DNA from: an uncultured Spartobacteria bacterium
Lineage (GTDB): Bacteria; Verrucomicrobiota; Verrucomicrobiia; Chthoniobacterales; Terrimicrobiaceae
DNA: 33,157 nucleotides
Reading direction: 5' to 3'
Assembly (NCBI GenBank): GCA_937919825.1
Contig: CALFPA010000087.1
Span: 1-33,157 of the forward strand
Of the stretch, positions 17,275 through 26,127 are shown piece after piece; position 1 is the stretch's first letter; the number at the start of each line of letters is the position of its first letter. The notes beneath the pieces are model-generated. The model was given only the letters and a program-made list of their open reading frames with translations. It had not been told where the DNA came from and did no database searches. The position numbers were made by a program, and so were the translations under genes.

Positions 17275-18180
17275 CTATTTGTTTTGATTGTATGTCAGCG
17301 GACGAAACTGCCCCTGGGCATCCCGGAAAAATCCACGCACCAAGGCTGTCGCTTGATGAGCCGCTCCGGAGGGACGCAGTGTGAGATTCAAATCCTCGAT
17401 CGACCAAGCATCGCGCTTCACGCGTCCACTGGAATCAACGATACGGCCAAAAGGTCTCGTGAGCTTCGCGTAGGCGGCGTCATCGAGCCGGGCGCCTTCG
17501 AGTTTTTTCGGGTTGTAGAGGCTGATCCACCACCCGCCAAAGGCATCGGGTGCACTGGCTGGGGTGATTTTGATGCAAAAGTCTTCGAGGCATTCCTGCC
17601 CGCCGGTGAAGGGAATCGCATAGATCGCCTGGACTTCCTTGCGGCTCGAGAGGAAGCCCACAAGAAAACTGCGAAGAACTCGGCGGGTCTTGTCATGCGA
17701 TGCCAGTCGCCCGTAAACCCCAAACTCCACCGCCACCGGATCGTCAGGATCGCCGTAGATATTCATCTCCGCGAGTTCGTTGATGCGGAAGGAGAGATAC
17801 GGGATGTTTTGTAAATACCCGTTGTCGATGTGCGTGGCGGGGATTTGCTCGAGGGACTTGATGGCGTCGTTGTTGCGGAGGTCATTCACCATCACACGCC
17901 ACGCGGGCAGGTCGCCGGGAGTATTCGCTTTGGTAAACTCGAGACCGATATCCGCCTGGTCGCGGATGCGAACGATCTCGGACTTTGGAAATTGCTGGAT
18001 CGAATAGCGGTTTTGCAACCAGACCTCCTTCGAGGTGTTACGAACGATGACTCCTTTGTGGCTCGATCCGTCCTTGAGAAGCACCGTATCCGGCTCTGCA
18101 AAACCCTCCGTCGCGGCATGCGCGGCAACCGAGAAAAGACAGACAGCGGGCAGAACCCATTTCGACATTGAAGGCAACAT
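17275..18180 (-). CDS. Secreted hypothetical protein with N-terminal SH3/LSm-like motif
   Basis: A 301-residue protein with a Sec signal peptide (SKWVLPAVCLFSVAAHAA) that should leave a mature protein of about 275 residues. The mature N-terminus, DTVLLKDGSSHKGVIVRNTS through PKSEIVRIRDQ, looks like a small beta-barrel of LSm/SH3 type that is frequent in exported proteins of planctomycetes and verrucomicrobia. The rest, with GVYGRLASHDKTRRVLRSFL, GGQECLEDFCIKI (two cysteines that may pair) and WWISLYNPKKL, matches nothing I recognise. The start is ATG at 18180 or the internal ATG at 18168. It is divergent from the GH1 lipoprotein across 25 bp, so the promoters must overlap coding sequence or each other. 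Confidence 0.75.
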   Translation of the reverse strand: MLPSMSKWVLPAVCLFSVAAHAATEGFAEPDTVLLKDGSSHKGVIVRNTSKEVWLQNRYSIQQFPKSEIVRIRDQADIGLEFTKANTPGDLPAWRVMVNDLRNNDAIKSLEQIPATHIDNGYLQNIPYLSFRINELAEMNIYGDPDDPVAVEFGVYGRLASHDKTRRVLRSFLVGFLSSRKEVQAIYAIPFTGGQECLEDFCIKITPASAPDAFGGWWISLYNPKKLEGARLDDAAYAKLTRPFGRIVDSSGRVKRDAWSIEDLNLTLRPSGAAHQATALVRGFFRDAQGQFRPLTYNQNK

Positions 18181-18205
18181 TGGGCGAAACTATAAGCCTC
18201 GCCCA

Positions 18206-19534
18206 ATGATGCTCAATCCGATTTCCCGTCTCGCGGTGCTTGCCTTGGTCGCCGCGCTCGCAGGGTGCGTGATGCCTCCGAAGCCCTACCAAAAACCCTC
18301 CGCCACGACCTCTCGTCCGATTAAGACCGGCAAATTCTGGTGGGGCACCTCGACCGCGAGCTACCAAAACGAGGACCGCGGACTCCCGAAAGACTCGCCA
18401 TTTTATTTCAAGACAGACTGGGACATTTTCGCTGAAGAAGGTCACATCCCGCCGCGCGGCGAGGACGCCACTTTCTCGTGGAGCCGGTTCGATAAAGACA
18501 TCGCCGCTTTGAAAAAAATCGGTGTGAACCACTACCGCTTCGGCATCGAATGGGGCCGAGTGGAGCCCCAGCCCGGTGTCTTCAATGAGGCCGCGATACG
18601 GCAATATGCCACGATGGCACGCAAGCTGAAGGCCGCCGGAATCGAACCGATCGTGACACTCTGGCATTTCACCTTCCCATCCTGGCTCTACGACACCAAA
18701 AACAAATCCCGCTCGAATTTCCTGCACCCAGATGTCGAAACGCGCTGGAAGGAATATGTCACCAAAATGGTGGACGCCCTCTCACCAGATGTGAGGATTT
18801 GGGTGCCGCAAAACGAACCCAATGGCGCCCTCTACATCGGATATTTCGGCGGCCACTGGCCTCCCGGCTTGCTGATCACTCCCGGCGCACTCAAGAAGGC
18901 GACCACGGTCTCCGTTCGCATGTTCCGCGAAGCCTCCCGCATCATTCATGAAAAAGAGCCCGGCGCGCTCGTGATGGGCATTTACTCGCTTCCAAACTGG
19001 CAACGCAGCCACCTGCAAGACCCGACCGGCTTTGTTTACAACATGATGCAAAGGCAGAATTTCGACCACCTTGACCGCTCGGCCGATGCGATGGACCTCA
19101 TTGGCGTGAATTACTACTACTCGCAAGTCGCCTCCGCCCGCCGCTTCATCCTCCGGCCCCAAGGCGAGCTCAGCTCGAACTACACGCAGAACGGCTGGCT
19201 CATCGACCCCGAGGGCCTGCACTCCGTGCTCACGACCGTTTCCAAACGCTACGGCAAACCGATTGTGATTTCCGAAAACGGCATCGGCACCCAGAGCGAA
19301 CAGAAAAAAATCCGCTACTTCCGCGAGCATGTGAACCAGATGCGCCGCGCGATGAATGACGGCGTCGACATTCGCGGCTACTTTCCCTGGACGCTGATCG
19401 ACAACTACGAGTGGGCGGAAGGCTACGCCGCAAATTTCGGCCTCACCCATCTCGACAAAAAATCCATGAGCCTCCAAATCGAACCCGCTGGCCAATGGTT
19501 CCGCAATTTCATCAAATCCAACCCCGAGCCCTAA
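18206..19534 (+). CDS. Glycoside hydrolase family 1 beta-glycosidase, lipoprotein
   Basis: A 442-residue GH1 enzyme, a retaining beta-glycosidase that probably cuts beta-glucosides or beta-galactosides. Residue landmarks are FWWGTSTASYQNE (45-56), HYRFGIEWGRVEP (109-121), the acid/base glutamate in PQNEP (Glu 204), NYYY (302-305) and the nucleophile in ISENGIG (Glu 357), plus YEWAEGY near the end. A signal peptide ends in a lipobox (ALAGC, Cys 21), so the mature enzyme is likely tethered to a membrane on the periplasmic or outer side. Most GH1 enzymes are cytoplasmic, so export is notable. ATGs at 18206 and 18209 are adjacent. purC follows after 21 bp. Confidence 0.93.
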   Translation: MMLNPISRLAVLALVAALAGCVMPPKPYQKPSATTSRPIKTGKFWWGTSTASYQNEDRGLPKDSPFYFKTDWDIFAEEGHIPPRGEDATFSWSRFDKDIAALKKIGVNHYRFGIEWGRVEPQPGVFNEAAIRQYATMARKLKAAGIEPIVTLWHFTFPSWLYDTKNKSRSNFLHPDVETRWKEYVTKMVDALSPDVRIWVPQNEPNGALYIGYFGGHWPPGLLITPGALKKATTVSVRMFREASRIIHEKEPGALVMGIYSLPNWQRSHLQDPTGFVYNMMQRQNFDHLDRSADAMDLIGVNYYYSQVASARRFILRPQGELSSNYTQNGWLIDPEGLHSVLTTVSKRYGKPIVISENGIGTQSEQKKIRYFREHVNQMRRAMNDGVDIRGYFPWTLIDNYEWAEGYAANFGLTHLDKKSMSLQIEPAGQWFRNFIKSNPEP

Positions 19535-19555
19535 GCCGGAATTGATTTTCTTCCT

Positions 19556-20437
19556 ATGACCCTTCTTGAATGCAACCTCCCCGGCATCCCGAAACTCCGA
19601 AGCGGAAAAGTGCGCGAGGTTTTCGACCTCGGCGATTCCCTATTGATCGTCGCGACGGACCGCATCTCGGCGTTTGACTGCATCCTGCCGACCGGTATCC
19701 CGCGCAAAGGCGAAGTCCTCACCCAGATGACCGCCTTCTGGTATGGCGTGCTGGATTTTGTGCCGAACCATTTCCTCACCGCGCGATTCGAAGCCTTCCC
19801 CTCCGTGCTCCACCCCTTCGAAGCGCAACTCCGCAACCGCTCAATGATCGTGCGAAAAGCGAATCCGCTTCCGGTCGAATGCGTCGCGCGTGGCTACATC
19901 GCCGGCTCAGGTTGGAAGGAATACCAGACCTCCGGCACCGCCGGTGGCCATGAGGTTCCCGCCGGCCTCCTGCAATCCGCCAAGCTCCCCTCGCCACTCT
20001 TCACCCCCTCCACAAAAGCCGAGAGCGGACATGACGAAAACATCACCTGGAAGGAATGCCGCCGGATCCTCGGCGACGAACTCGCCGTCCAAGTCCGAGA
20101 CCTCACGATCGACCTCTACGAGCACGGTTGCGCCCACGCCTCGCGAGCCGGAATCCTCATCGCCGACACCAAATTCGAATTCGGCCTAGCCGATGGCGAG
20201 TTGATCCTGATCGATGAATGCCTCACACCCGATTCGTCACGCTTCTGGCCCGCCAACTCCTGGAATCCCGGCTCGAATCCCCCGAGCTACGACAAGCAAT
20301 TCGTGCGCGATTATCTTGAGACATTGGACTGGGACAAAACCCCGCCCGCGCCCGAGCTTCCTGCCGATGTCGCTGAAAAAACCTCCGCCAAATACATCGA
20401 AGCCTTCGAACAACTCACCGGCCTGAAACTCCCCTGA
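19556..20437 (+). CDS. purC: Phosphoribosylaminoimidazole-succinocarboxamide synthase
   Basis: PurC (SAICAR synthetase) joins aspartate to CAIR with ATP in purine synthesis. The 293-residue product is of the longer yeast-Ade1-like form rather than the ~237-residue E. coli form. It has GKVREVFDLGDSLLIVATDR, the ATP-site start; PVECVARGYIAGSGWKEY; AESGHDENITW; GILIADTKFEFG; and DECLTPDSSRFWP, all standard for the family. Other purine genes are absent. It is on the same strand 21 bp after the GH1 gene, and its stop codon lies inside a hairpin shared with the convergent gene. Confidence 0.97.
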   Translation: MTLLECNLPGIPKLRSGKVREVFDLGDSLLIVATDRISAFDCILPTGIPRKGEVLTQMTAFWYGVLDFVPNHFLTARFEAFPSVLHPFEAQLRNRSMIVRKANPLPVECVARGYIAGSGWKEYQTSGTAGGHEVPAGLLQSAKLPSPLFTPSTKAESGHDENITWKECRRILGDELAVQVRDLTIDLYEHGCAHASRAGILIADTKFEFGLADGELILIDECLTPDSSRFWPANSWNPGSNPPSYDKQFVRDYLETLDWDKTPPAPELPADVAEKTSAKYIEAFEQLTGLKLP

Positions 20438-20454
20438 TTCCACCACCGGAATCA
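20435..20454. terminator. Bidirectional hairpin containing both convergent stop codons
   Basis: A perfect 7-bp inverted repeat (TGATTCC / GGAATCA, 6-nt loop) occupies the 14-bp gap between purC and the methyltransferase-like gene. The TGA of purC is the first three bases of one arm and the TGA of the opposite gene is the first three of the other arm. No T-tract follows on either side, so it is not a textbook intrinsic terminator, but it is well placed to end or protect both transcripts. Confidence 0.5.
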
Positions 20455-21126
20455 ACCCGCCACTTTGCCGACATAGATGCGGTGAGCGGCTCGTTTCGCC
20501 CGTTCGTGGGATTTGGCTTCGAATGCCTCCGCTCTGAATCCCGCTCGCGAGAGGCTTTCCAGAAATAAGGGCTCCGGCTCGGCGGACCAGAACGCGACGC
20601 GACCACCAGGCCTCAGCGAACGGCGAATCATGGTGAGCCCCTTGCCGCTATAAAGGCGCGAATTTTTCTCCTGAACAAAGGAAGTCGGGCCATTATCCAC
20701 ATCCAGAAGAATGGAATCGTAGCGGCCCGGTCCATTTTTAATGCACTCGAAAACATCTCGAGTCAGGACCTCCACACGAGGATCATCGAGCAACTTGCCA
20801 TTGAGTTCTTGGAGAAACTCGCGATTCCAGGCGACCACATCAGGAAGCAATTCCGAAACCTGTGCGAGGGCTTTGGGCCCCGATATTTCGAGAACTCGCC
20901 GCAGGCTGAATCCCAGTCCCAGCCCACCAATAAGGATCGTGGGTCGTTCGACGGTGCTGTGGAATTTGCAAGCGAGGTCGGCCAAAAGAAGCTCCGAAAC
21001 CGTCGAGTTCGAGCCCATGAGTTGGCGTCCATTCAGTTTAAGAAAATACTCCCCGTCATGCTCATGAAGGGAAAATCGGGAGCCGTCGGGCGTTCGAGTC
21101 TCGGCAAGATTTCGAAATGGAATCAT
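20452..21126 (-). CDS. Spermidine synthase-like SAM-binding protein
   Basis: A 224-residue Rossmann-fold protein related to spermidine synthases. It has the nucleotide-binding loop TILIGGLGLGFSLRRVLE, the acidic strand end VSELLPDVVAWNREF, DPRVEVLTRDVFECI and the strand YDSILLDVDNGP, all in the order seen in aminopropyltransferases. The N-terminal beta domain is reduced (LHEHDGEYFLKLNGRQLMGS). Many such proteins are annotated spermidine synthase without proof. The aspartate that carries out aminopropyl transfer (D-x-x-D-P) is replaced here by DVDNGPTSF, so polyamine synthesis is doubtful and a methyltransferase role is equally possible. Confidence 0.75.
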   Translation of the reverse strand: MIPFRNLAETRTPDGSRFSLHEHDGEYFLKLNGRQLMGSNSTVSELLLADLACKFHSTVERPTILIGGLGLGFSLRRVLEISGPKALAQVSELLPDVVAWNREFLQELNGKLLDDPRVEVLTRDVFECIKNGPGRYDSILLDVDNGPTSFVQEKNSRLYSGKGLTMIRRSLRPGGRVAFWSAEPEPLFLESLSRAGFRAEAFEAKSHERAKRAAHRIYVGKVAG

Positions 21127-21197
21127 GCGGCCAACCTAGCCGCGTCCTTCCCTTCGGCGAGGAGATTCCTACCTCACACGGGTTCGCTGCGGGAGGC

Positions 21198-22319
21198 TCA
21201 GTAGATCTCCACAGGCGAGCGATTGCCGTCTTCAGGGCTCCGGTGTTTGGCCTGCTCCTCGCCGAGCACGGCTTCGCGGAGGGTGTAAATCTCGGCATCG
21301 ATCGCTTCGAAGGCTTCCACCGAAAAGGGCGTGGGCGGTGAGAGTTTCGCCTTGCAGCGGGCGACAGACTCCAGCGCTTGGTCGAGTTTTTTGCCCATGG
21401 GATCGATGGCTTTTTGCGCGGCGGCCGCCATCTCCACGCGGTGGCAAATCATCAACAGGTCGTTCCCAGCCTCGATGCCGAGCCGCATCGTTTCGTCGAA
21501 ACCGTAGTGGTTCAGGATCGCCCCCATGTCGAGGTCATCGGTCATAACCAACCCCTCGAAGCCCATGTCGCGGCGCAGGAGGTCGCGGATGATCACGGGA
21601 GAAAGCGAGGCAGGACGGTTGATGGCGTCGAGCCCGGAGACGGCGATGTGGCCGATCATCATGCTGTCGACGGATAGCGCGAAATGCCGGAAGACGGCGA
21701 GCTCATGGGCTTCCATGAGATCGCGCGAACGCTCGATGCGGGGAAGCTCGTGGTGGGGATCGAGCCCCGCGCTGGCATAGCCGGGAAAGTGTTTCCCGCA
21801 ACTGAGCACGCCAGCGCCGCGGAGCCCGTCGTTGAAGGCACCGGCTTTTTCATTCACTTCCGCGACGCTGCGCCCGTAGCAACGGCCCCGAAGCGAGTTG
21901 TCGGCTTCGTCGTCGAAGGAAATGTCGAGCACGGGACAGAGGTCGAGGTTGAATCCAAAAAGGCGAAGCACGCGCCCGGTGATGTCGCCATGGCGGCGGA
22001 TCAGCTCGAGATCCCCCTTGTCGCGGAGTTGCTGGGCATTTGGCGGTTCGCTGCCGATGAGCTTCAGGCGGGAAACGCGTCCCCCCTCCTGGTCGATCGT
22101 GATAATCGGCTCCACATCGCTCAGGTCGCGGAGGTCATCGATGAGTTTGCGAAGCTGCACGGGAGTCTGGATATTTCGACCGAAAAGAATGAACCCGCCG
22201 GGCTGGATTTTTCGGAAGAGTCGGGCGGAATCGAGATCGAGTTCGGCGCCCGGAACGCCGACGAGAATGAGTTGGCCGGGATTTTGGGATGGCATGTGCA
22301 GGGGAAAACCAGATTTCAT
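21198..22319 (-). CDS. nagZ: Beta-N-acetylhexosaminidase, GH3 (NagZ-like)
   Basis: A 373-residue GH3 enzyme of the NagZ type, which removes N-acetylglucosamine from anhydro-muropeptides during wall recycling. Landmarks are GGFILFGRNIQ, PIITIDQEGGRVSRL, LGFNLDLCPVLD-like (FGFNLDLCPVLDIS), the substrate loop KHFPGYASAGLDPHHELP with the catalytic histidine region, and MTDDLDMGAI containing the nucleophilic aspartate. No signal peptide is seen, consistent with a cytoplasmic enzyme. I start at the ATG ending at 22319; ATG at 22295, eight codons in, is equally close to the family start, and the longer frame upstream is antisense to nadD. It is divergent from nadD. Confidence 0.92.
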   Translation of the reverse strand: MKSGFPLHMPSQNPGQLILVGVPGAELDLDSARLFRKIQPGGFILFGRNIQTPVQLRKLIDDLRDLSDVEPIITIDQEGGRVSRLKLIGSEPPNAQQLRDKGDLELIRRHGDITGRVLRLFGFNLDLCPVLDISFDDEADNSLRGRCYGRSVAEVNEKAGAFNDGLRGAGVLSCGKHFPGYASAGLDPHHELPRIERSRDLMEAHELAVFRHFALSVDSMMIGHIAVSGLDAINRPASLSPVIIRDLLRRDMGFEGLVMTDDLDMGAILNHYGFDETMRLGIEAGNDLLMICHRVEMAAAAQKAIDPMGKKLDQALESVARCKAKLSPPTPFSVEAFEAIDAEIYTLREAVLGEEQAKHRSPEDGNRSPVEIY

Positions 22320-22344
22320 GGCGCCTGTCGAAATGAATCCGCGC

Positions 22345-22911
22345 ATGAAAATCGGCCTCTTCGGGGGCAGCTTCGACCCGATCCACCACGGGCACCTCAT
22401 CCTGGCGCGCGATGCGATGGAACAGCTCGGCCTCGAGAAGGTCATTTTTATCCCAGCGAATGTCTCCCCGCACAAACTCGATCACCCCCCCGCCCCTGCC
22501 CATGCGCGCTGCGAGATGGTTGCAGCCGCCATCGCGGGCGAGCCGGGGCTCGAAATGGATTCCTGTGAAGTGGATCGTGAGGGCGTTTCCTTCGCAGTCG
22601 ATACGGTGCGCTTGATGATCCAACGCCACCCCGCGACGGATTTTTTCTACTTCATCGGCGAGGACAATCTCAACGCCCTGCCCACTTGGAAGGACATCGA
22701 GGAATTGCGCCGACTCGCGCCATTTGTGGTGCTGGCCCGTGGCGGGACGCCGGCCAATCATGGGTTCCCAGTCGTCACCCGACACATCGACATTTCCTCG
22801 ACGGATATCAGGAAACGCATTGCCCGAGGACTCTCTGTGCGGTATTTGCTCCCCGACAAAACATGCGAAATCATCCAGCGACTCGGGCTCTACCGGAATG
22901 AGCGACTCTGA
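22345..22911 (+). CDS. nadD: Nicotinate-nucleotide adenylyltransferase
   Basis: NadD adenylates nicotinate mononucleotide to deamido-NAD in NAD synthesis. The 188-residue product opens MKIGLFGGSFDPIHHGHL, with the HxGH nucleotidyltransferase motif, then IFIPANVSPHK, FYFIGEDNLNALPTW and the C-terminal ISSTDIRKRI signature (near residue 150), all canonical. The ATG at 22345 gives the exact family start; ATG 22333 would add four residues. The end overlaps rsfS by 14 bases, the common nadD-rsfS arrangement. The gene is divergent from nagZ, with starts 25 bp apart. Confidence 0.97.
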   Translation: MKIGLFGGSFDPIHHGHLILARDAMEQLGLEKVIFIPANVSPHKLDHPPAPAHARCEMVAAAIAGEPGLEMDSCEVDREGVSFAVDTVRLMIQRHPATDFFYFIGEDNLNALPTWKDIEELRRLAPFVVLARGGTPANHGFPVVTRHIDISSTDIRKRIARGLSVRYLLPDKTCEIIQRLGLYRNERL

Positions 22912-23248
22912 AAAAACAGCCCACCTCTGCGCCTCCGCAGCGGCAGACAAAAAGGCGGGAGACATCGTTCTTCTGGACATGCGGGGAGTCTCGGATTTCA
23001 CCGACTTCTTTCTGATCTGCTCCGGTTCCTCCGAGCCACAGCTCAAAGCCATCTCCTCGGCCATCCGTGAAAAAACCCGCGATGAAATCGACCGCCGCCC
23101 CGCTGCGGCCGATGGCTTCCCCGCGAGCCAGTGGATCGTGATCGATTACGGCGATGTCATTTGCCACATCTTCCTCGAATCCCGACGCGGCTTCTACGAC
23201 CTCGAGGGTCTGTGGAGCGACGCGAAACAGGTGAAAATCGATTCTTAA
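22898..23248 (+). CDS. rsfS: Ribosomal silencing factor
   Basis: RsfS (formerly Iojap/YbeB) binds large-subunit protein uL14 and blocks joining of ribosomal subunits when nutrients run low. The 116-residue product shows ADKKAGDIVLLDMRGVSDFT, DFFLICSGSSEPQLKAISSA and WIVIDYGDVICHIFLESRRG, then FYDLEGLWSDAK, matching the family end to end. It starts inside the last codons of nadD, so translation is coupled. A CPXCG protein gene follows after 6 bp. Confidence 0.95.
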   Translation: MSDSEKTAHLCASAAADKKAGDIVLLDMRGVSDFTDFFLICSGSSEPQLKAISSAIREKTRDEIDRRPAAADGFPASQWIVIDYGDVICHIFLESRRGFYDLEGLWSDAKQVKIDS

Positions 23249-23254
23249 ACCGCT

Positions 23255-23440
23255 ATGGATGGCGTCGATGATGTCGAGGTCGAGTGCCCTCACTGCGGGG
23301 AACTTTTCGGCATCCTGGTTGATACCGGATTCGGCTCCGTTGAGATGATCGAGGACTGCTCGGTTTGCTGTCACCCGATCCAACTCACACTCCGATTTGA
23401 AGGCGGAGAATTGATTTCGATCGACGCCCGGGCCGCCTAA
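23255..23440 (+). CDS. CPXCG-motif cysteine-rich small protein
   Basis: A 61-residue protein with two cysteine pairs, CPHCG at residues 11-15 and CSVCC at 35-39, followed by a beta-rich tail. It fits the CPXCG cysteine-rich family (about 60 residues), which probably binds one zinc. The function is unknown. It sits between rsfS and an ABC permease, 6 bp from each, and so is likely part of the same transcript. Confidence 0.85.
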   Translation: MDGVDDVEVECPHCGELFGILVDTGFGSVEMIEDCSVCCHPIQLTLRFEGGELISIDARAA

Positions 23441-23446
23441 ATTCCG

Positions 23447-24223
23447 ATGACTGCGGACTTTCTTTTCGACCGCCCAAGGAAACCTGCGGGGTTATTCGGC
23501 AAATCATTTTCCATCGCCCTGCTCCTCGCGGGCTACTCGGCTCTCTGCTGGCTGGCTTTTTCGGAATCGCTCCGGAATTGGGAAAAGGTCTGGGGTTACC
23601 GTGAAACATTCTGGAACGGCTGGCTGACCACTGTGCAAATTTCCGCCGCCGCCCTCATTCTCAGCAGCCTCATCGGTGGCGCCACCGCACTGGCGCGCCG
23701 CTCGAGTTTCCTTCCTCTCCGCTACACAGCCATCGCCTATGTCGAGACCGTGAGAGGTCTGCCGCTGATGGTGCTGGTGCTTTTTGGTTTCTACGGTGTG
23801 GCCAACGCGCTCGGATGGCAGGATCGCGTTTCGGCGGGCATCGTCATCCTCTCGCTCTTCAGCGGAGCCTACATCGCCGAAATGATCCGCTCAGGCATCG
23901 AGAGTGTGGGCCGCTCTCAATGGGACTCTGCCCGCGCTATCGGCCTCACGCCCACGCAGACCTACCGGTTCGTGGTATTTCCACAGGTCCTTCGCCAAAC
24001 CCTCCCCCCGCTCGCAGGCCAATTTTCCTCGCTCATCAAAGATTCCTCCCTGCTTTACATCATTGGAATCCCCGAGCTGACCTTCGCAGCGAATCAGGTG
24101 AATTCCGCCACCTACAGCACATTCGAGAGTTTCGTTCCGCTCGGCATCTGCTACCTTTTGCTCACTCTTCCCGTATCGCTTTGGACCAAGCGCCTCGAAA
24201 AGAAAACCCGATATGAAACCTGA
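23447..24223 (+). CDS. Polar amino acid-type ABC transporter permease
   Basis: A 258-residue inner-membrane permease of the HisM/GlnP family. The first helix (residues about 20-40) is followed by FWNGWLTTVQISAAALILSS, ETVRGLPLMVLVLFGFY, GAYIAEMIRSGIESV and the EAA-type coupling loop SARAIGLTPTQTYRFVVFPQ, which contacts the ATPase, then QFSSLIKDSSLLYIIGIPEL, a hallmark of amino-acid permeases. A single permease gene suggests a homodimer. Its partner ATPase lies at 24596-25327, separated by a small lipoprotein whose start overlaps this gene by 11 bases. No periplasmic substrate-binding protein gene is nearby, so the substrate cannot be assigned. Confidence 0.92.
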   Translation: MTADFLFDRPRKPAGLFGKSFSIALLLAGYSALCWLAFSESLRNWEKVWGYRETFWNGWLTTVQISAAALILSSLIGGATALARRSSFLPLRYTAIAYVETVRGLPLMVLVLFGFYGVANALGWQDRVSAGIVILSLFSGAYIAEMIRSGIESVGRSQWDSARAIGLTPTQTYRFVVFPQVLRQTLPPLAGQFSSLIKDSSLLYIIGIPELTFAANQVNSATYSTFESFVPLGICYLLLTLPVSLWTKRLEKKTRYET

Positions 24224-24595
24224 GCTTCTCCCGATTCTCGCGGCTATCGTTCTGGCGGGTTGCCAATCGGTGGAGACCTTCAATCAGGAAACACCTCCGG
24301 AATACATGACTGCCACGCGGGCTGATTTCTTTGCTCGAGGCCCGGCCCAATCAACTCCTGCGGAAAAAATCGAGAAGGATACTTTCGTCAAAGTCCTAAA
24401 AAAAGACTCCGGCTATGCGGTGGTGAAACTGCTCGATGGCCGGACGGGTTACATTCCCTATTTCGAATTGAAACCCGCCCCGCCCGAGGCCCCGGAGATT
24501 CCTTTCGATCCCGCCATCGTTGAGGAAATCATCGAAGTCCCCCTCCCCGACTTCGCCGAAATACCCGACGAGGTGCCCGAAAAACTCCGCAAGCG

Positions 24596-24599
<4 letters not shown>
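24213..24599 (+). CDS. SH3-like lipoprotein between ABC permease and ATPase
   Basis: A 128-residue protein with a lipoprotein signal peptide (LLPILAAIVLAGCQS; lipobox cysteine at residue 17). Residues about 48-87 resemble a bacterial SH3 domain (KDTFVKVLKKDSGYAVVKLL then GRTGYIPYFELKPAPP). The C-terminal third is acidic and proline-rich (IPFDPAIVEEIIEVPLPDFA). It overlaps the permease gene upstream by 11 bases and the ATPase gene downstream by 4, so all three are translated together. A substrate-receptor or anchoring role in the transporter is inference; SH3b lipoproteins elsewhere tend to bind cell wall. Confidence 0.75.
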
Positions 24600-25327
<728 letters not shown>

Positions 25328-25395
25328 GCGCCGATTTCTCGCTTTTCCTCACACCCACCTGCATCTAGCTTCCGCCGCTAAAACATCCCACGCGC

Positions 25396-26124
25396 ATGCC
25401 AAAGGAAAGACTCCACCTCGACGCCCTCGATCAGTCGAAATCCATCACCCAAGACGAATACAAAACCAAGTTGCGAACCCTCCAGCTCGAGTTGCTCTCG
25501 ATGCAACTTCAGCTCCTCGAGAAAAAAATCCCCGTCATTTTCCTGATGGAAGGCCCCGACGCCGCCGGCAAGGGAGGCACGATCAAACGCGTTTTCGAGC
25601 GCCTCGACCCGCGCCTCCTATCTGTCCACTCCATCAATAAACCCACCGAGGAGGAATTTGCCCGCCACTACATGTGGAGATTCTGGACGAAAATCCCGGC
25701 CCGCGGCCACATCGCCGTGCTGGACCGCTCCTGGTATGGACGCGTGCTCGTCGAGCGCGTCGAGGGATTCTGCTCCACCGACGCCTGGAAGCGCGCCTAC
25801 GAGGAGATCAATCAGTTTGAGAAAATGCTCATCGATGACGGCACTGTTCTCATCAAGGTCTGGCTTCACATTACCAAAGACGAGCAGCTCGACCGCTTCA
25901 AACGCCGCGAAGCCGATCCCTACAAACACTGGAAAATCGGCGATGAGGATTGGCGCAACCGCAAGAGCTGGGATGAACACATCGCGTCCGCTGAAGACAT
26001 GTTCGAAAAAACCAGCACCGACCTCGCGCCCTGGACCGTCATTCCCGCAAACTACAAGTGGTATGCCCGGGTCAAGACCCTCAAAACAGTCTGCCGCGAA
26101 GTCGCCAAGGCCCTCGGCAAATAG
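25396..26124 (+). CDS. Polyphosphate kinase 2 family protein
   Basis: PPK2 enzymes transfer phosphate from polyphosphate to nucleoside mono- or diphosphates. The 242-residue product is one P-loop kinase domain. It has the Walker A GPDAAGKGG (53-61), the lid-side DRSWYGRVLVERVEG (110-124) and HITKDEQLDRFKRREADPYK, all diagnostic of the family. Class (ADP, AMP or both as acceptor) cannot be told from sight. The N-terminal ~45 residues form a helical stretch (LRTLQLELLSMQLQLLEKK). It lies 68 bp after the ABC ATPase and converges on a nucleotidyltransferase gene with a 3-bp gap. Confidence 0.93.
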   Translation: MPKERLHLDALDQSKSITQDEYKTKLRTLQLELLSMQLQLLEKKIPVIFLMEGPDAAGKGGTIKRVFERLDPRLLSVHSINKPTEEEFARHYMWRFWTKIPARGHIAVLDRSWYGRVLVERVEGFCSTDAWKRAYEEINQFEKMLIDDGTVLIKVWLHITKDEQLDRFKRREADPYKHWKIGDEDWRNRKSWDEHIASAEDMFEKTSTDLAPWTVIPANYKWYARVKTLKTVCREVAKALGK

Positions 26125-26127
26125 ACC

